Shown here piece by piece: positions 20,663-31,138 of a DNA stretch of 64,000 bases. Below the pieces are notes generated by a model. The model saw nothing but the letters and a program-made list of their open reading frames with translations. It was not told where the DNA came from and ran no database searches. The position numbers and the translations under genes were made by a program. Within the stretch, counting starts at the first letter, position 1; each line of letters begins with the position of its first letter. The DNA is taken from the NCBI GenBank assembly GCA_905221605.1, contig CAJNDS010000188.1:124001-188000 (forward strand), in the 5' to 3' direction. This DNA comes from Symbiodinium natans (lineage: Eukaryota > Sar > Dinophyceae > Suessiales > Symbiodiniaceae).

Positions 20663-20730
20663 GTGTCGCTGCCCAAACCGCCTTGGCACAGCGCTTCGAA
20701 GTTGCGCTGCAAGCCATTGGCAAGCTACAG
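20663..20730 (+). CDS. Coiled-coil exon between inverted telomeric arrays
   Basis: Acceptor CCCGACAG|GT, donor CAG|GTCCAA, reading VAAQTALAQRFEVALQAIGK then LQ, ending in phase 0. CCCTAAA units lie 20 bp upstream and TTTAGGG units begin 27 bp downstream. The join to 20890-20953 is in phase. Confidence 0.68.
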
Positions 20731-20757
20731 GTCCAAGCATGTCGGGTTGAGTTTTAA

Positions 20758-20795
20758 GGGTTTAGGGTTTAGGGTTTAGGGTTTAGGGTTTAGGG
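20758..20795. repeat. TTTAGGG telomere-type array after a donor
   Basis: Five units. A 49-nt open segment follows at 20794 (reading GIGDFQNLKLVVPKAV) that would be an exon if the last TTTAG acts as acceptor; its phase does not fit the next exon well. Confidence 0.9.
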
Positions 20796-20889
20796 CATCG
20801 GAGACTTCCAAAACCTGAAGCTGGTGGTCCCAAAGGCTGTAGGTTAAGGCAAATTGCAGTTGAGTGAAGAATCCGTATGCTCTCGTCAG

Positions 20890-20953
20890 GAAGAACTGGA
20901 AGCTTGTCAGCATCAGCGCGATGGCTACAAGCAGCACCTCGACGATCAGAAAT
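20890..20953 (+). CDS. Coiled-coil exon
   Basis: Acceptor CTCGTCAG|GAA, donor AAAT|GTAATG. It reads EELEACQHQRDGYKQHLDDQ then K, a clear charged helix, phase 0 to phase 1. A family F hairpin element begins 22 bp into the following intron. Confidence 0.72.
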
Positions 20954-20974
20954 GTAATGCTGGGATCTGCGTTA

Positions 20975-21064
20975 CCAGGATAGGCTCTTCTACCCTATAA
21001 TCTCTTTAGGAGGCCCTTGATAAGGTTCATTGTGGGTATTTTAAGGCCGAATAGCCCATCCTGG
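20975..21064. mobile_element. Hairpin element family F, copy 2
   Basis: 90 bp with terminal repeats CCAGGATAGGCT and AGCCCATCCTGG, related to 602-688 and 31486-31579. It lies at the 5' end of an intron. Confidence 0.85.
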
Positions 21065-21381
21065 GAAGCCAAGCCCGATGTCAATATCGCAAATTGTTGA
21101 ACTCCATGGCAGCTGGGAGGGCAGGACACCGTCTTTTTTTCGGATCCTTGGATCTGAATTACTGCTTCCCAAGTCTGTCTCGGCGGCTGTTTGTCCGCGC
21201 ACTTGCGTTGCGTTGCTGGATGACATGGTTTTGAATGACACCATAGCTGCTTTCGGAATCCCAGCCCGCCGTCCTCGTAAGTGCTGTAGTGATGCTGAGA
21301 AGGGCTCGCATGTCCAGAGTGTCAACGCTCATGGCAAGTGTCGGCACCACGATCCTTGTGGTGCGAACGTAGGACGCGGAG

Positions 21382-21419
21382 GCCGTCCACAGCTTCAAAG
21401 ATCTCCTGTGCCTCGAAAG
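21382..21419 (+). CDS. Candidate exon, last of the first coiled-coil series
   Basis: Acceptor CGCGGAG|GC, donor AAG|GTAGTA. In the phase expected from 20890-20953 it reads RPQLQRSPVPRK; in phase 0 it reads AVHSFKDLLCLE, which looks more protein-like. A C-tract follows. Identity unresolved. Confidence 0.4.
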
Positions 21420-22465
21420 GTAGTACCCGCCCCCCCCCCCCCCCCCCACCCCCCACCCCCAAAAGCCAAAAGATTTGTTCTGGCGCTGCGCTTGAGCGCT
21501 TGAACAGAAGTTTTGCCAGGCACGGGTCGCACGCTCAAAGGTTGGGGCCTCCTCGTCCTCTTCCCTTCGTCTTCAGTGTCTCCTCCAGTCCACCGGGCTT
21601 CAGCCCTGAACCCGACTCCTGCTCAGACTGGATTCCTGAGTCTGCACTGCTTAAGTTATCAAGGAAGGTCCGCGTTGCCGAGTTTCACGCCGGGTTCGTT
21701 TGCAGGTCGGGGAGTGCATTAGCTGTTTTGGATTGCTTTGTCGCCACAGCCACAGCTTGCTGAAGCGACTCTTAGAAGATCAATCAAGGGGCGCAGAACC
21801 GTGGACCAACCCTTGCGGACGACATGTGGTCCCCAAGGACCGGGGTGGGCACCCACACGCTCCAACCCACCCAAGTTTATGCTCGCGCAGGGGCATGAGG
21901 GTTTGGGCGGTCGGGTTTGCCGTCCAAAGTCGTCCACTTAGCACAGAGCTGCGCCACTTGCACACAGGCAGCCGAGCAGGGACCGGCATTCAAGAACAAT
22001 TTTGGCTGGCGCGGAGAAAAAAAAGGTTGTGAAACGCATAGCGCGGTTTAAGAGCTGGGTGTTGTGTTCATACTGTGTTTAAACTGCAGGGGAACCGCCA
22101 ACTTTTCCTTGCATCTCAGAGAGGCACTGCACACATGAATGAAACATCAGCATCTCCCCAGGCAGTGCGAGCGACTGCAGGCGCCCAAAGATCCGGCACC
22201 CTGGCTGAACGCAAGGGTTCGCAAGAATCTGGTTTAGCTTTGCAACAAAGAAAAGCGAAATCAGATGTGCTTGCTTCTCACAGCCGTATGTCTCCACATT
22301 CAGGAACCGAGAATCGGTTTTTTTGGGAGGACCAAGAGAGGCTCTCCAAACTGGGAATCTCATCTTGGCGTTATAGTGACCTAGCAGAGTAGTCGTGAAC
22401 TAAAGTTACAGCGCTGAATTAGGGGTTTAGGGTTTAAGGCTATTATAGGGTTTAGAGATTAGTAG

Positions 22466-22522
22466 TTGCATCCTCGAATCTGCACAAGGTCCGTGAGCAC
22501 CTGTGTGCTGTCGAGCAATGGC
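22466..22522 (+). CDS. Candidate exon of unknown gene
   Basis: The open segment reads ASSNLHKVREHLCAVEQWR after a possible AGTAG acceptor, with telomere-like units on both sides. Could be coiled coil or part of the helicase; nothing decisive. Confidence 0.35.
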
Positions 22523-23691
22523 GTCGCCCTAAACCCTATAAACCCTACGAACCCACAGCCATGCCCAGGCGCCGCAGCTGCAGCCACCTTCCTGACGAGG
22601 GAATCCAAAGCTGTTTGGGTTCAGAAGAAGCCCATGTTTGGGCAAGCACAGCTTGCCGTCGACTACCCAGAACCGAATAGGTTAGGGCCATTAGGCCGTT
22701 ATGGCTCCGTAAGACAGTTGAAACCGACCCCAGAGCCCTCATCTCCGGTTGCGCTGCAAGGATATCAGAACCCCAACTGCTCGAAACCATGATATCCCAC
22801 GTAGACAGGGTGCCTTGGATGAAGCAGAAACGCTTTGCTTCGCTTTGCTTCCTCTGCCCGGCCTTTTTCTGAAGCTTTGCTCGCAGCGCGGCCGAGTTAA
22901 GATCCCGCCCATCGCTGAAGGGGTACCCAGGCTCTCTGGGTCTCCCAGCGTCGAGTTGCGGTGATGGGCAAGAGTATTGTTTGCCGGTTTAAATTGTTTG
23001 CACAGTACATAAATGCAGTAAATGCATCAACAATATGGCTTAATTATTCTTTGCGTGGCAGCAAAGAAGGTTAACACACACTGCAGCAAGTTGACAACAT
23101 GACGCAGTGCATAGTCGAAAGCCGAAACCGCAAATCCCGTCAGACATCACCAAATCCCAAGGCAGACCTGAATTGATTGCAGCAAGAGTTGTCACGCCCG
23201 CTCGGTGCGACTCGACTCGTTTTGCCCTGAGCAGCATCATCCCAGCGCCCAGCGCACGAGACACACTGCCGCTGGTAAAAGGTGCGTTCGAGGCCTTCGT
23301 GAGCACTCGTAGTTTCCCAAATTTGCTGTTTGACATGAGGGAAGTTGGCTTGTAACTGCGATTTGTTTCAGAACTGCCAAACCAACGAACGGCGATGCCC
23401 TCAGCCCTGATTGCCCAAACCCTTTCAGAGCATTTTCAGGGTTGGCCACTCGGAACTCGGACTCTTTCGCATACCTTCAATCTACAACCTGCTAAATCGC
23501 GCCAGTTTCCTGTAGAACCCTACCCGGTTCAAGTCATGTGAAACTCTATAAGACCAATGAAGCCGTAGTCACGTGCCTTAAGAACCCAAAACCTACACCT
23601 TTCTGAAGGTTCTTCTTTTAAAACCCCTTCTCAGATTCTTTGGTCACCTGCAACAAAGTAGGTTTCGGGTTCTTAGGGTAGTCTTTACCCT

Positions 23692-23719
23692 AAGCCCTAA
23701 ACCCTAAACCCTAAACCTT
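23692..23719. repeat. CCCTAAA telomere-type array abutting a conserved exon
   Basis: About three and a half units end four bases before the AG acceptor of the helicase motif V exon. Because that exon is identified by conserved protein motifs, this array must be the 3' end of an intron. Confidence 0.9.
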
Positions 23720-23723
23720 TAAG

Positions 23724-23786
23724 GCGAGCTGACCGAGATCGCCCCTGGACCGGCCGTCTTGGTGGCCACGGATGTAGCAGCACGAG
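23724..23786 (+). CDS. DEAD-box helicase exon, motif V
   Basis: Acceptor TTTAAG|GC after a CCCTAAA array, donor CGAG|GTCATG, 63 nt. The frame reads AELTEIAPGPAVLVATDVAA then R. The VLVATDVAAR core is motif V of domain 2, which contacts RNA and couples to ATP hydrolysis. It ends in phase 1 inside the codon for the conserved Gly of ARGLD, completed by the next exon (GC|CTG GAT). TTTAGGG units begin about 25 bp downstream. Confidence 0.88.
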
Positions 23787-23805
23787 GTCATGTTCACCTT
23801 GTGCC

Positions 23806-23843
23806 AAGGTTTAGAGTTTAGGGTAGGGTTTAGGGTTTAGGGA
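23806..23843. repeat. TTTAGGG-type units after the helicase donor
   Basis: Four imperfect units (TTTAGAGTTTAGGGTAGGG then TTTAGGG) just inside the long helicase intron, mirroring the CCCTAAA block on the other side of the exon. Confidence 0.85.
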
Positions 23844-23860
23844 TGTTATCGAGGTCTTAA

Positions 23861-23986
23861 GGGAGGGGGTTTCGAGGGGGGTATGTAGCCCAAGGTTCCC
23901 GAATACTCCCCACTACTCCCTAAGGCTCCCTACGCTTCCCTCAGGCTCCCTAAGTACCTACCCCCCCATGAACCCCCCCTCCTCAA
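23861..23986. mobile_element. Hairpin element (family L) with internal CTCCCTA repeats
   Basis: Left arm GGGAGGGGGTTTCGAGGGGG with GTATGTAG pairs imperfectly with right arm CTACCCCCCCATGAACCCCC. Between them a roughly 10-bp unit, CTCCCTAAGG-like, is repeated five or six times. Single copy in this window. Confidence 0.65.
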
Positions 23987-24104
23987 GAACCCTATAAGCA
24001 TGTTAGGGTCGTGGAGCCTCAGCATGACGGGTTTGGCATTCTGCAGCGAGGCTTATGGAGCTGAGTCGTCCTTGGTTGCTGTTGGGAGTCAGAGTTTTGC
24101 ACAT

Positions 24105-24215
24105 CCTTGGGGACGAAATGAACCCTAAAAGGGTTTATGGTTCATATACCCTAATAGGAATTATAGTAGTAATTGGTATATGACCCCAATTTTAGGGTTC
24201 ATTTGGTCCCCAAGG
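24105..24215. mobile_element. Hairpin element family C, copy 2
   Basis: 111 bp, differing at only about four positions from 10657-10767. The inverted repeat extends three bases further here (CAT...ATG). Lies in the long helicase intron. Confidence 0.92.
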
Positions 24216-24549
24216 ATGTCGTTCGTTGTTGAGGTCTGAAACCACGCGACTTTTGATGGCCGCAGGGGCTTGAGCCATACTAAGCTTTCATGGGGCTACA
24301 CACGACAAGCAATGGATTGAAGAGCAGCGCTGCAGCACACTGAATTCCCTGACCCCATGTCCTAGAATTCTAAGAACGGGGGAGGGACCCTGACCGCAAA
24401 CCCCCCCCCCAAAAAAAAAAAAGTCGACCCGACTATGCTAGGCATCCAGATAGAGCTCAGAGGGGGTTTCCCACTGCATCCAGCGGCTAAGCCCTTGAGC
24501 CCCTTGGTCGTGACCACATGCTACGTCAAGCCACTTCCTACTGCGGCCC

Positions 24550-24909
24550 GTGTGGACTAGGGCTTTTTGCCGGGGTAGGGGAGTTGTTCTTTACCAGCGC
24601 CTGAAGCCTGTGGGGATAATGCTTGCCGGTTTGCTTTCGGAAGATCGCGAACCCCGTCAGCCACAACATAGAATGCCCTCGGGAAATGCCGCTTATCTCC
24701 TTCTTATGCCTTGCCAAGGTTTGCGGGTTCAACTTAATCTGAACCCCTACAGCCCTCAACTCCTAAGAGATTACCTGAAAGTGACAATGGCGGAGCCATC
24801 ACGTCCGTGGGTGCACGCGGGTGGCGCAGCCGTGCTGGAGGGACTCAAGTCCAGGCCGGAACGGGCGAATGCCGTAAAGCCAGTCCTTACCATTGCCCAT
24901 GTGCTTTAA
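24550..24909 (+). CDS. Open frame inside the helicase intron, doubtful
   Basis: A 119-codon frame. Its last third reads MAEPSRPWVHAGGAAVLEGL and could be an exon after the acceptor CTGAAAG at 24781. No motif, no phase partner. Listed because it is long for this window. Confidence 0.25.
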   Translation: MWTRAFCRGRGVVLYQRLKPVGIMLAGLLSEDREPRQPQHRMPSGNAAYLLLMPCQGLRVQLNLNPYSPQLLRDYLKVTMAEPSRPWVHAGGAAVLEGLKSRPERANAVKPVLTIAHVL

Positions 24910-25106
24910 TAGGTCTTGCCATGTGATTCGTACGTAGATTCAACACACGGTTCCAGCGAATGATTGAAACACTAAGAGAGAACGGGGATATTACTATTAA
25001 GATATACAATCATTCACTGAACAACATTCCTTTCACCCGTGTCTTCGTTCTTGTGTCCCGCTCATCTGTTCACTCACAACCCCTTTCAACTGTATCCCAT
25101 TAACAG

Positions 25107-25275
25107 GCTTGTTGATGACAGGAATGAATGAAAAGGTGCTCAAGAACTTGGAAATGAAGACCGAAAAGTTGTTCAAAAGAAAGCTCGTTCTTGGCCGTGA
25201 AGAAGTCATTGATGAACAACAACCAGCCATAACATCCTACATTAAGAGCTCCCTTATTCTCACGAGTCTTTCATT
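25107..25275 (+). CDS. Lys/Glu-rich exon inside the helicase intron
   Basis: Acceptor TTAACAG|GC and donor TT|GTAATT bound 169 nt. It reads MTGMNEKVLKNLEMKTEKLF, KRKLVLGREEVIDEQQPAIT and SYIKSSLILTSLS after two leading residues. A charged helical segment with AT-richer sequence than its neighbours. The conserved helicase sequence does not include it, so it would belong to a nested gene, an alternative exon or a fossil. Confidence 0.5.
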
Positions 25276-25718
25276 GTAATTCTGCTTTTGTGTCCTGGAC
25301 TTACAAAATTATCACATCTCTCTCTTGCGATTGCACAGCCTGGGTTTGTGAATTCATTGGGTCGCTGTGGGCATGAAGTGACCCCAAAGATGCAAGACAT
25401 TAAAAAGCCAGAAGCTGCAGCTTTATGGAACTTGCACATGGTGGACAATGCCGAAGAGCTGAAGGCCTTAGAGCCTGAATCCCGGCCGCAAGTGTAGCCT
25501 GACACCCCCGAACCGTGATCGAGCGCCACGCCTTGTCCTTGGAAGGCCCGAGCTGAATGGCCAGGAGGTTTCTTGTCTCAACCCGTGTGTACCCTTGGTT
25601 TCCGGATTTTTTATATTCGGGATTTAGGGTTTAGTATCCTTTCCTGGCAGTTGTCCGCAGTCCAGTTGCAAAAGGGGGTTTAGGGTTTAGGGTTTAGATT
25701 TGAGCTGTGGTGTTTCAG

Positions 25719-25745
25719 GATCAGAAGTTGGCTGACCTGGCCAGG
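25719..25745 (+). CDS. 27-nt micro-exon inside the helicase intron
   Basis: Acceptor GTGTTTCAG|GAT and donor AGG|GTAAGC, both close to consensus, phase 0 at both ends, reading DQKLADLAR. TTTAGGG units lie 25-40 bp upstream. Splice signals are the main support. Confidence 0.5.
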
Positions 25746-26389
25746 GTAAGCCACAAGGAGAAAGTGTGCGTTCTACAAGAAAATCCAACCCAGGGAGATT
25801 GCATGGTGTAAAACGGAGCAAGCCTTGTAAGACAGTCTATGAATGATGGGTATAAGCGAGTTGCATGACCTCTGAACCTCAAGGGCAAGTCCAAACAAGG
25901 AAGAAGCAAACTTTCCACCGCCAGCTTTTTGGGAGCTGAGGTTACGATTCAGGCGCATCAGGGATGCTTTGACATGGCGAGGGGGGGCAGGGTCATGCGG
26001 GGTCCAGGATTGCCTTCGGGCCAATACCCCCTCTCAGGGCAAGTGCCTGCTAAAAGGCTTTTTGGAGATTACAGGTCTTCGCTCGGAGGGCCTCAGGAGA
26101 TCTTCAACCAGAGTCTCAGGGTCAGAGTTTGGACGGATTTTCTTGGGTTTCGCCAGCACCTTGGTGAGGCCTGAGAATGGAAAGGCATAGTAGGTTTACT
26201 GTTTTGGGTTTAGGGTCCAGTAGCAAAAAGGTTTTAGGGTCGGGTTTAGGGGTTAGCCTTCGAAGCCAACAGACCTGTGTCAAATCTCCGGTTGTCGAAG
26301 GTTGGAGCTTGTGAAGAGGTTCGAAGTGAGGCCGCGAAGCCAAGATCCTTGGGATCCCCGACAAGAGAGCCGATAGAGCGAAGGAGGAG

Positions 26390-26720
26390 AAGAAGAAGAG
26401 AGGAGATAGATAGATAGAGAGAGAGAGAGGGAGCGAGAGAGAGAGAGAAAGACAGACCAGCGGGCCGGCGCGGCCGGGGCCACCCTCTTGAGGGGGCCTC
26501 TTCGCTGAGTAGAAGTAGAAGAAGAGAAAGAAGGAAAGAAAGACAAAGAGGCAAAAAACAGAAGCTGCCCGGATGTCAGCCGGGGGCTTGCTCCTCGAGC
26601 CTTTGTGTTACTCCGAGGCTCGCCTTTGGGCTTCGGCCCTTAAGCCTCCCGAACAAAGAAAGGAGAAAAAGGAGAAGAGAGAAAGAGAAGGGAAGGAGAG
26701 AGCAAAGGAAGAGAAAAAAT
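26390..26720. repeat. GA-rich low-complexity region
   Basis: Irregular GA, GAGAA and GATA repeats with C-rich islands. Several frames are open on both strands for compositional reasons. No gene is supported. Confidence 0.8.
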
Positions 26721-27373
26721 GCTCTCAGAGCACTTTCCCCCTGCCTTAACTCCCGAAACCCAAATTGCCGGAAGGCCCGGGACCCGGGAAGTGGCCGCTG
26801 GCGATGCAAAGTGGCTCCTTTCGGCCACCGGGACGCGGTTTATCAGCAGCCCCAATGACGGCTTTTGTCTCTTTGCTTTCTCTCCCCTGCCCCCCTTTAT
26901 GGGCCTTTGTCTTCCACAGGGGACTCTTGTTGACTTCGTGTATACTTGGGTTTGGAACATGTTGATTCTGAGGCCTTAGAGGACTCACCTGTCGACCTCC
27001 ACTGCAACATTTCACATCTCGGGGTTCACTCATAGGGGCAAGAGAGGGCTGGGTCGGAACCGCGTACAGTTTTTCGGGGATCGGCCTTGCTACCGTAGTT
27101 TGAGCTTCTTCTTCCATCTTCTGCTCCAACCACTTCACGCCTGCGCTTCTGTTGACGAGTTATTCTCTTATCGCGCCTGAGCTCAAGCCCCGAAGGCAAC
27201 GTCCCCGGTTCCTCTAAACGGGTAGCAACAAAAAAGAAGTGGCAGTAATGAAGCGAAGACGGATTCAACGGGGAACGTAACACTTCCCGCCCAGTCTGGG
27301 ATGAATGGGGCCGTATTGAATGAAGTGAGTCATAGTGAGTCTCAATCACCAGTTTATGACAAACCCTTAAATC

Positions 27374-27428
27374 CCCAACCCTAAACCCTAAACCTTAAAC
27401 CCCCAACCCTAAACCCTAAACTCTAAAC
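27374..27428. repeat. CCCTAAA telomere-type array before an acceptor
   Basis: About six variants (CCCTAAA, CCTTAAA, CTCTAAA), ending at AACAAG, the acceptor of exon 27432-27487. Confidence 0.85.
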
Positions 27429-27431
27429 AAG

Positions 27432-27487
27432 GTGAGGAAATGAAGTTCAAAGCGGAGAACTTGGCCGAGCCCCCTGAGAAGCCAGAG
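27432..27487 (+). CDS. Candidate helical exon inside the helicase intron
   Basis: Acceptor AAACAAG|GT, GC donor GAG|GCACCG. It reads EEMKFKAENLAEPPEKPE. Fits the coiled-coil style, but lies within the helicase intron and has no confirmed partner. Confidence 0.45.
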
Positions 27488-28005
27488 GCACCGATGGGCA
27501 TTTTTTTCTCTCTGTAAGCCTTGGGTTTAGGGTTTTACTCTATAGCGTCATTCCTGAAGCGTGGGCCGAGAAGCTGAGTCGCCTGCTCTAGTCCTTCTGT
27601 CAAGAGTGCAGCGGGATTGGGGGCCTTACTGTCACGAGTACGGGGGGCTTGCAGGGCGGCCTTGGCTCACAGGGGATGTTATCGAGGCGGGCGAAGTCTC
27701 TTGGAAAGGGTTTAGGGTTCAGGGTTTCGGGTTTAGGGAACACATCGAGGCTCGTGCAGAGGCCTGAACGTACCGTGTTTTTGCACTTTCCCACAGACTG
27801 GGGCCATTGAAGCCAGAAGCGAAATTATCTTGCACCCACTCCCCTCCTCCTCCCCACCTCTCCCCATCCTCCCTCCCCACCCTCCCTCCCCGCCCTCCCT
27901 CCCCACCCTCCCCGCCTCTAGACCGCCGGAGCCCCCCCCCCACCCCGACTCAGGATGGGATATACAAGACAAAAAAAGCAGTGCACATTCTATGACCCTA
28001 AACCC

Positions 28006-28023
28006 TAAAACCTCGAAACCCTA
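28006..28023. repeat. Short CCCTAAA block before an acceptor
   Basis: Three degenerate units followed by CACCCCAAACCCGCAG. The following 44 nt could read FLNHTLAELDRDN, a possible small helical exon (28047-28090). Confidence 0.6.
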
Positions 28024-28488
28024 GACCTTCCACCCCAAACCCGCAGTTTCCTGAACCACACACTTGCCGAGCTTGATCGGGACAATTGAAACTCAGAGGG
28101 CCGACCTTTTTAGAGGCAGGAGTAGACCTCCCCTTGCTGGATTGATCGTGACAATTGTTCATACAGTTTTGTTAGCAGGAGTTTGGAGAACCCCCGTGAC
28201 CAATCAGCATGCTGCTGAACAGCATGTGGCAGAGGAAGCTGTTGACATGGTTAGCTCGACCACACAAGTGGTTCAGCAGATCATTGAATGGGTCATGTCA
28301 TGACAGAAACAACCAACAGGCTGCTATGGATAGGCTGATGAATCGCATCCATGACCTTGAGAAGCAAGCTGTGACAATCGTAACGACGGTCGCTCGGCTC
28401 CGCTGCATCATTCGGGAAACCCTAAACACTAAACCCTAAACCCTAAACCCTACAACGGGCATTTCTTCATTGTCTTCTGCACCTTCAG

Positions 28489-28564
28489 AGATCCCACCAT
28501 CGTCCTGGCAAGCCATGAGGGGGGCCCACTGAAAGAAGAACGCAGACGGGCTCGTCATGCTGTC
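28489..28564 (+). CDS. Candidate exon inside the helicase intron
   Basis: A CCCTAAA array (to 28451) and the pyrimidine-rich acceptor CTGCACCTTCAG precede it; donor GTC|GTTACA. It reads DPTIVLASHEGGPLKEERRR then ARHAV, phase 2 to phase 0. Unknown family. Confidence 0.45.
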
Positions 28565-29134
28565 GTTACAGCATGGCACGACAAATTTGCGTGTCAAACG
28601 TACAGCTTCCAGTGGCGCTTAATTACGACTCTGAGGTTTAGTACGTCGTGCTGCGCATTCTCACCACATTCCATGCGCGGATTGGCTTTGTTCAGAGAAC
28701 GGGTGTTGCGTCTGGGCCCCCTGAGCATGTGAGCAAGAGGTGAAAATCTTGGTCCGAAAAGCAAACCGAAAAGCCCCCAAGCAAAAACCACCATCCCACA
28801 GACACTTATCTTTATAGAGGGACCCGCCAGGCCCCAAACAGTCCCCATGCCCTGAATACCCGGGCCAGCTTTCTTTTTGGAGAGGGCCCAGACTAGACAG
28901 ACCGCAGCATGACCCAAGCTTGCAGGCTCTGTGCTGGACCGCTGTAAGTGGCTGACTGAATCCCTGAGCAGTATAGTGTGTCCTTTTCTGGACCAGAGTG
29001 CCTTTTTTTTTGCCGAATAACAGCCGGACCTTTGGTTTTGCGACAGGAGCCGATAAGTGCGGACTGGCTGCGGAGAGGAGCGCAGGCTCGACATTTCGTT
29101 GCGCTCTCTGAGTTCTGACCTACTATTTGCTTAA

Positions 29135-29221
29135 GAACCCCCAAAAATGTAGAATCATAATCCCTATATCGCACTTATTATAAGGAATAGTGCTTTTATT
29201 TTACTACTTTTTGGGGTGTTC
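29135..29221. mobile_element. Hairpin element (family G)
   Basis: Terminal inverted repeats GAACCCCCAAAAATGTAG and CTACTTTTTGGGGTGTTC, 87 bp, with a second inner hairpin. Single copy in this window. Confidence 0.85.
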
Positions 29222-29858
29222 ATAGTAGTGACCCGGAGTGCAAGGGAGGCTTTTTGTCCTCAAGGAGAGCTGTTGGATGCATTGCTAAGTATGCCTCAGA
29301 GCTCTTGCCAACACCTTGCAGCTTCAATGATGTGGCACGGGGACATGGATTCCCGTAGCACGGCGCTAAACCTCAGAAGGGTGGCCTCACTAGCTATGGC
29401 AGTGCGCAAGACCGTTGGGCGTTGTCGCTAGGCTGCGGTGAAAGATTTGCCGGAGCATGAGGGCCAGGCGCCTGCGGATATTTGGCTCCAGAATGCCGCT
29501 ATTTGTTTGTTTCAGCATTCAAGGCTGTGCTGGCAATGTCGGCCCCTGTTCCAGGTTGAATAGCGTTTGGACGGTTTGGGCAGATGCTGCAACATTAGAA
29601 TTACAGCTTGCTCCAGGTGTTGGGGTTTGAGGGAATGGGAGATCTTCGAGATTCCCCGCTGCTGTGCGTTATAAGTTATAAGGTTATAAGAGCACTGAGT
29701 CAGGAGCAGTAACCCAAGTCCTGTTTTTGATGACAGCACGGGGTCGCAAAGTGCATTGCCCGCAGCACTGGGACTGCCCCCCATTCTACTGTAGATTCTT
29801 ACGGGTGTGACGGGTGAACTCGGTGAACCCTCCCCCATCTTTTCTGTCTAAGTCTAAG

Positions 29859-29991
29859 TTCGAAGCTGGCGGAAGAGGTTGTGCGAGTTGTCTCCATCAA
29901 CGGCGACACTGGCCAGTGCAAGTGCGTCCTCCGCTCCACGAACGAAGCCATCGAGGCCCGGTGCTTTCATGCTTCTGAGAGGCCTGCTCAG
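29859..29991 (+). CDS. Unknown exon inside the helicase intron
   Basis: Acceptor GTCTAAG|T and donor CAG|GTTGCA bound 133 nt. It reads SKLAEEVVRVVSINGDTGQC, KCVLRSTNEAIEARCFHASE and RPAQ. The alternation of helix- and strand-like stretches resembles a folded domain. I do not recognise it. Immediately downstream is a short (TTATTAC)-like repeat. Confidence 0.55.
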
Positions 29992-30829
29992 GTTGCATAT
30001 GGTAATTATTACTATTACGACGAGTATTATTACTATTATTACTATTCTGATGCCGTTGTTTTTTGTTGGCATTTGTTTGTGTTTTTGTCTTTTTTTGGTA
30101 TTGGTTTCCGCATGCCGAGCTTTTGCATCTTTGTAGAAGTACACTGTTTGGGAGTTTGCACTGCCCCAAAGTTTCGGCACTCCGGCAGCTATACACCTGG
30201 CGTTTAGGGTTCAGGGTTCAGGGTTTAGGGTTTAGGTTGCACAGATGCAGCCCAAGGTCTCACGCAAACACTTGCGACCTCTGGCTGGTGCAACCACTGT
30301 CACCTCGGCAAACCTTCATTATGTTGCTAGGGTCTAAACTTGTGCAAACAAGAGTTGGAGGTATGGATTAGGGGCGTTCAGTTGCCCTGAGGGTCGTTTG
30401 TGGAGATGACTCGTGTTACAATATCACAGTGTCCCCTGGAGCTTCTTCAAGTGTTGAATCGAAGCATCCCATTCAATTCCCATACCCGCTTCCCTAGCAA
30501 ACGAATTAAACCATCTCCTCCACTGCCCACCCTTGAGTAGAAAGAATAGAGTCCGGGGAAGCATATCTGGGTCTTACTGCGTATGCTGGAGTCGGATTCT
30601 AGGGGAAGCGATCAGAACTCGATAGTCAGCAGCCCAAACCCATCCAGGCTGCTCCTACACCAGAGCCGAAGGCTCCGGCGCCCAGAAAACCCAGCGCCGG
30701 AACAGACTGGGTGCCTGAGCTCACACAGAATCGGAGGCATTGGCGCTGATAATAGGTGTTGAGGGTTTAGGGTTTATGGTTTGGGGTTTAGGTTTTGAGT
30801 CAGCACTTTCGTAATTTTCATGCTTGCAG

Positions 30830-30873
30830 AAATCTACTTCACAGCTCCAGACGTCGTGACTGCAGATGAGAAG
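30830..30873 (+). CDS. Candidate exon inside the helicase intron
   Basis: Acceptor CATGCTTGCAG|AA, donor AAG|GTTTGC; reads IYFTAPDVVTADEK, ending in phase 0. TTTAGGG-type units lie about 50 bp upstream. The join to 31139-31314 (phase 0 start) would be in phase. Confidence 0.45.
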
Positions 30874-31138
30874 GTTTGCAACTGCACCAGCCAAAAAGCG
30901 TTGCTGCTGACGTGATTGACCCTTTCACTTCCCGGGCATCATTGCTGAGATTCCTACTAATACAAACCCCACGCCCTTGAAGCAATCTGGCAAGATGCCT
31001 TCTCGGCAAGTCATCGCCATGCAGCTCTACGCAAAGACATTGTAGTTAAAGTTGGTCAATGTCTCCACCATGCGTTATCAAAGGCTCTGCTTGCTAGTCG
31101 AACACTGCCAGGTGGCTTTTTGCGTATGCAGCCATCAG

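Larger units (their letters stand above)
1463..21419 (+). other. Gene-level span: long coiled-coil protein built from micro-exons
   Basis: This span contains about 27 short + strand segments that are open, rich in Glu, Gln, Arg, Lys, Leu and Ala, spaced like amphipathic helices, and bounded by AG and GT or GC. Several neighbouring segments have matching intron phase, the main reason to treat them as one gene. No start methionine exon or stop exon could be fixed, and two adjacent coiled-coil genes are possible. I do not recognise the family; cytoskeletal or basal-body coiled-coil proteins have this composition, but so do many others. The individual exons below carry their own confidence. Confidence 0.6.
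21420..23723. other. Intron or intergenic region with weak coding signals
   Basis: Holds a C-tract (about 21428-21447), a short TTTAGGG block (about 22423) and one candidate exon (22466-22522). Upstream helicase exons (motifs I to IV) should lie here or further upstream but none could be recognised. Open frames at 21700-22032 and 22075-22392 have no known motif. Confidence 0.45.

Noticed and set aside
21520-21540. GTGRTLK segment between AG and GT, resembling helicase motif I
   Set aside because: Only 21 nt, no flanking helicase sequence in phase; chance similarity cannot be excluded.
28594-29094. Reverse-strand frame of 166 codons
   Set aside because: No motif or repeat-free evolutionary signal visible, and opposite to all supported exons.
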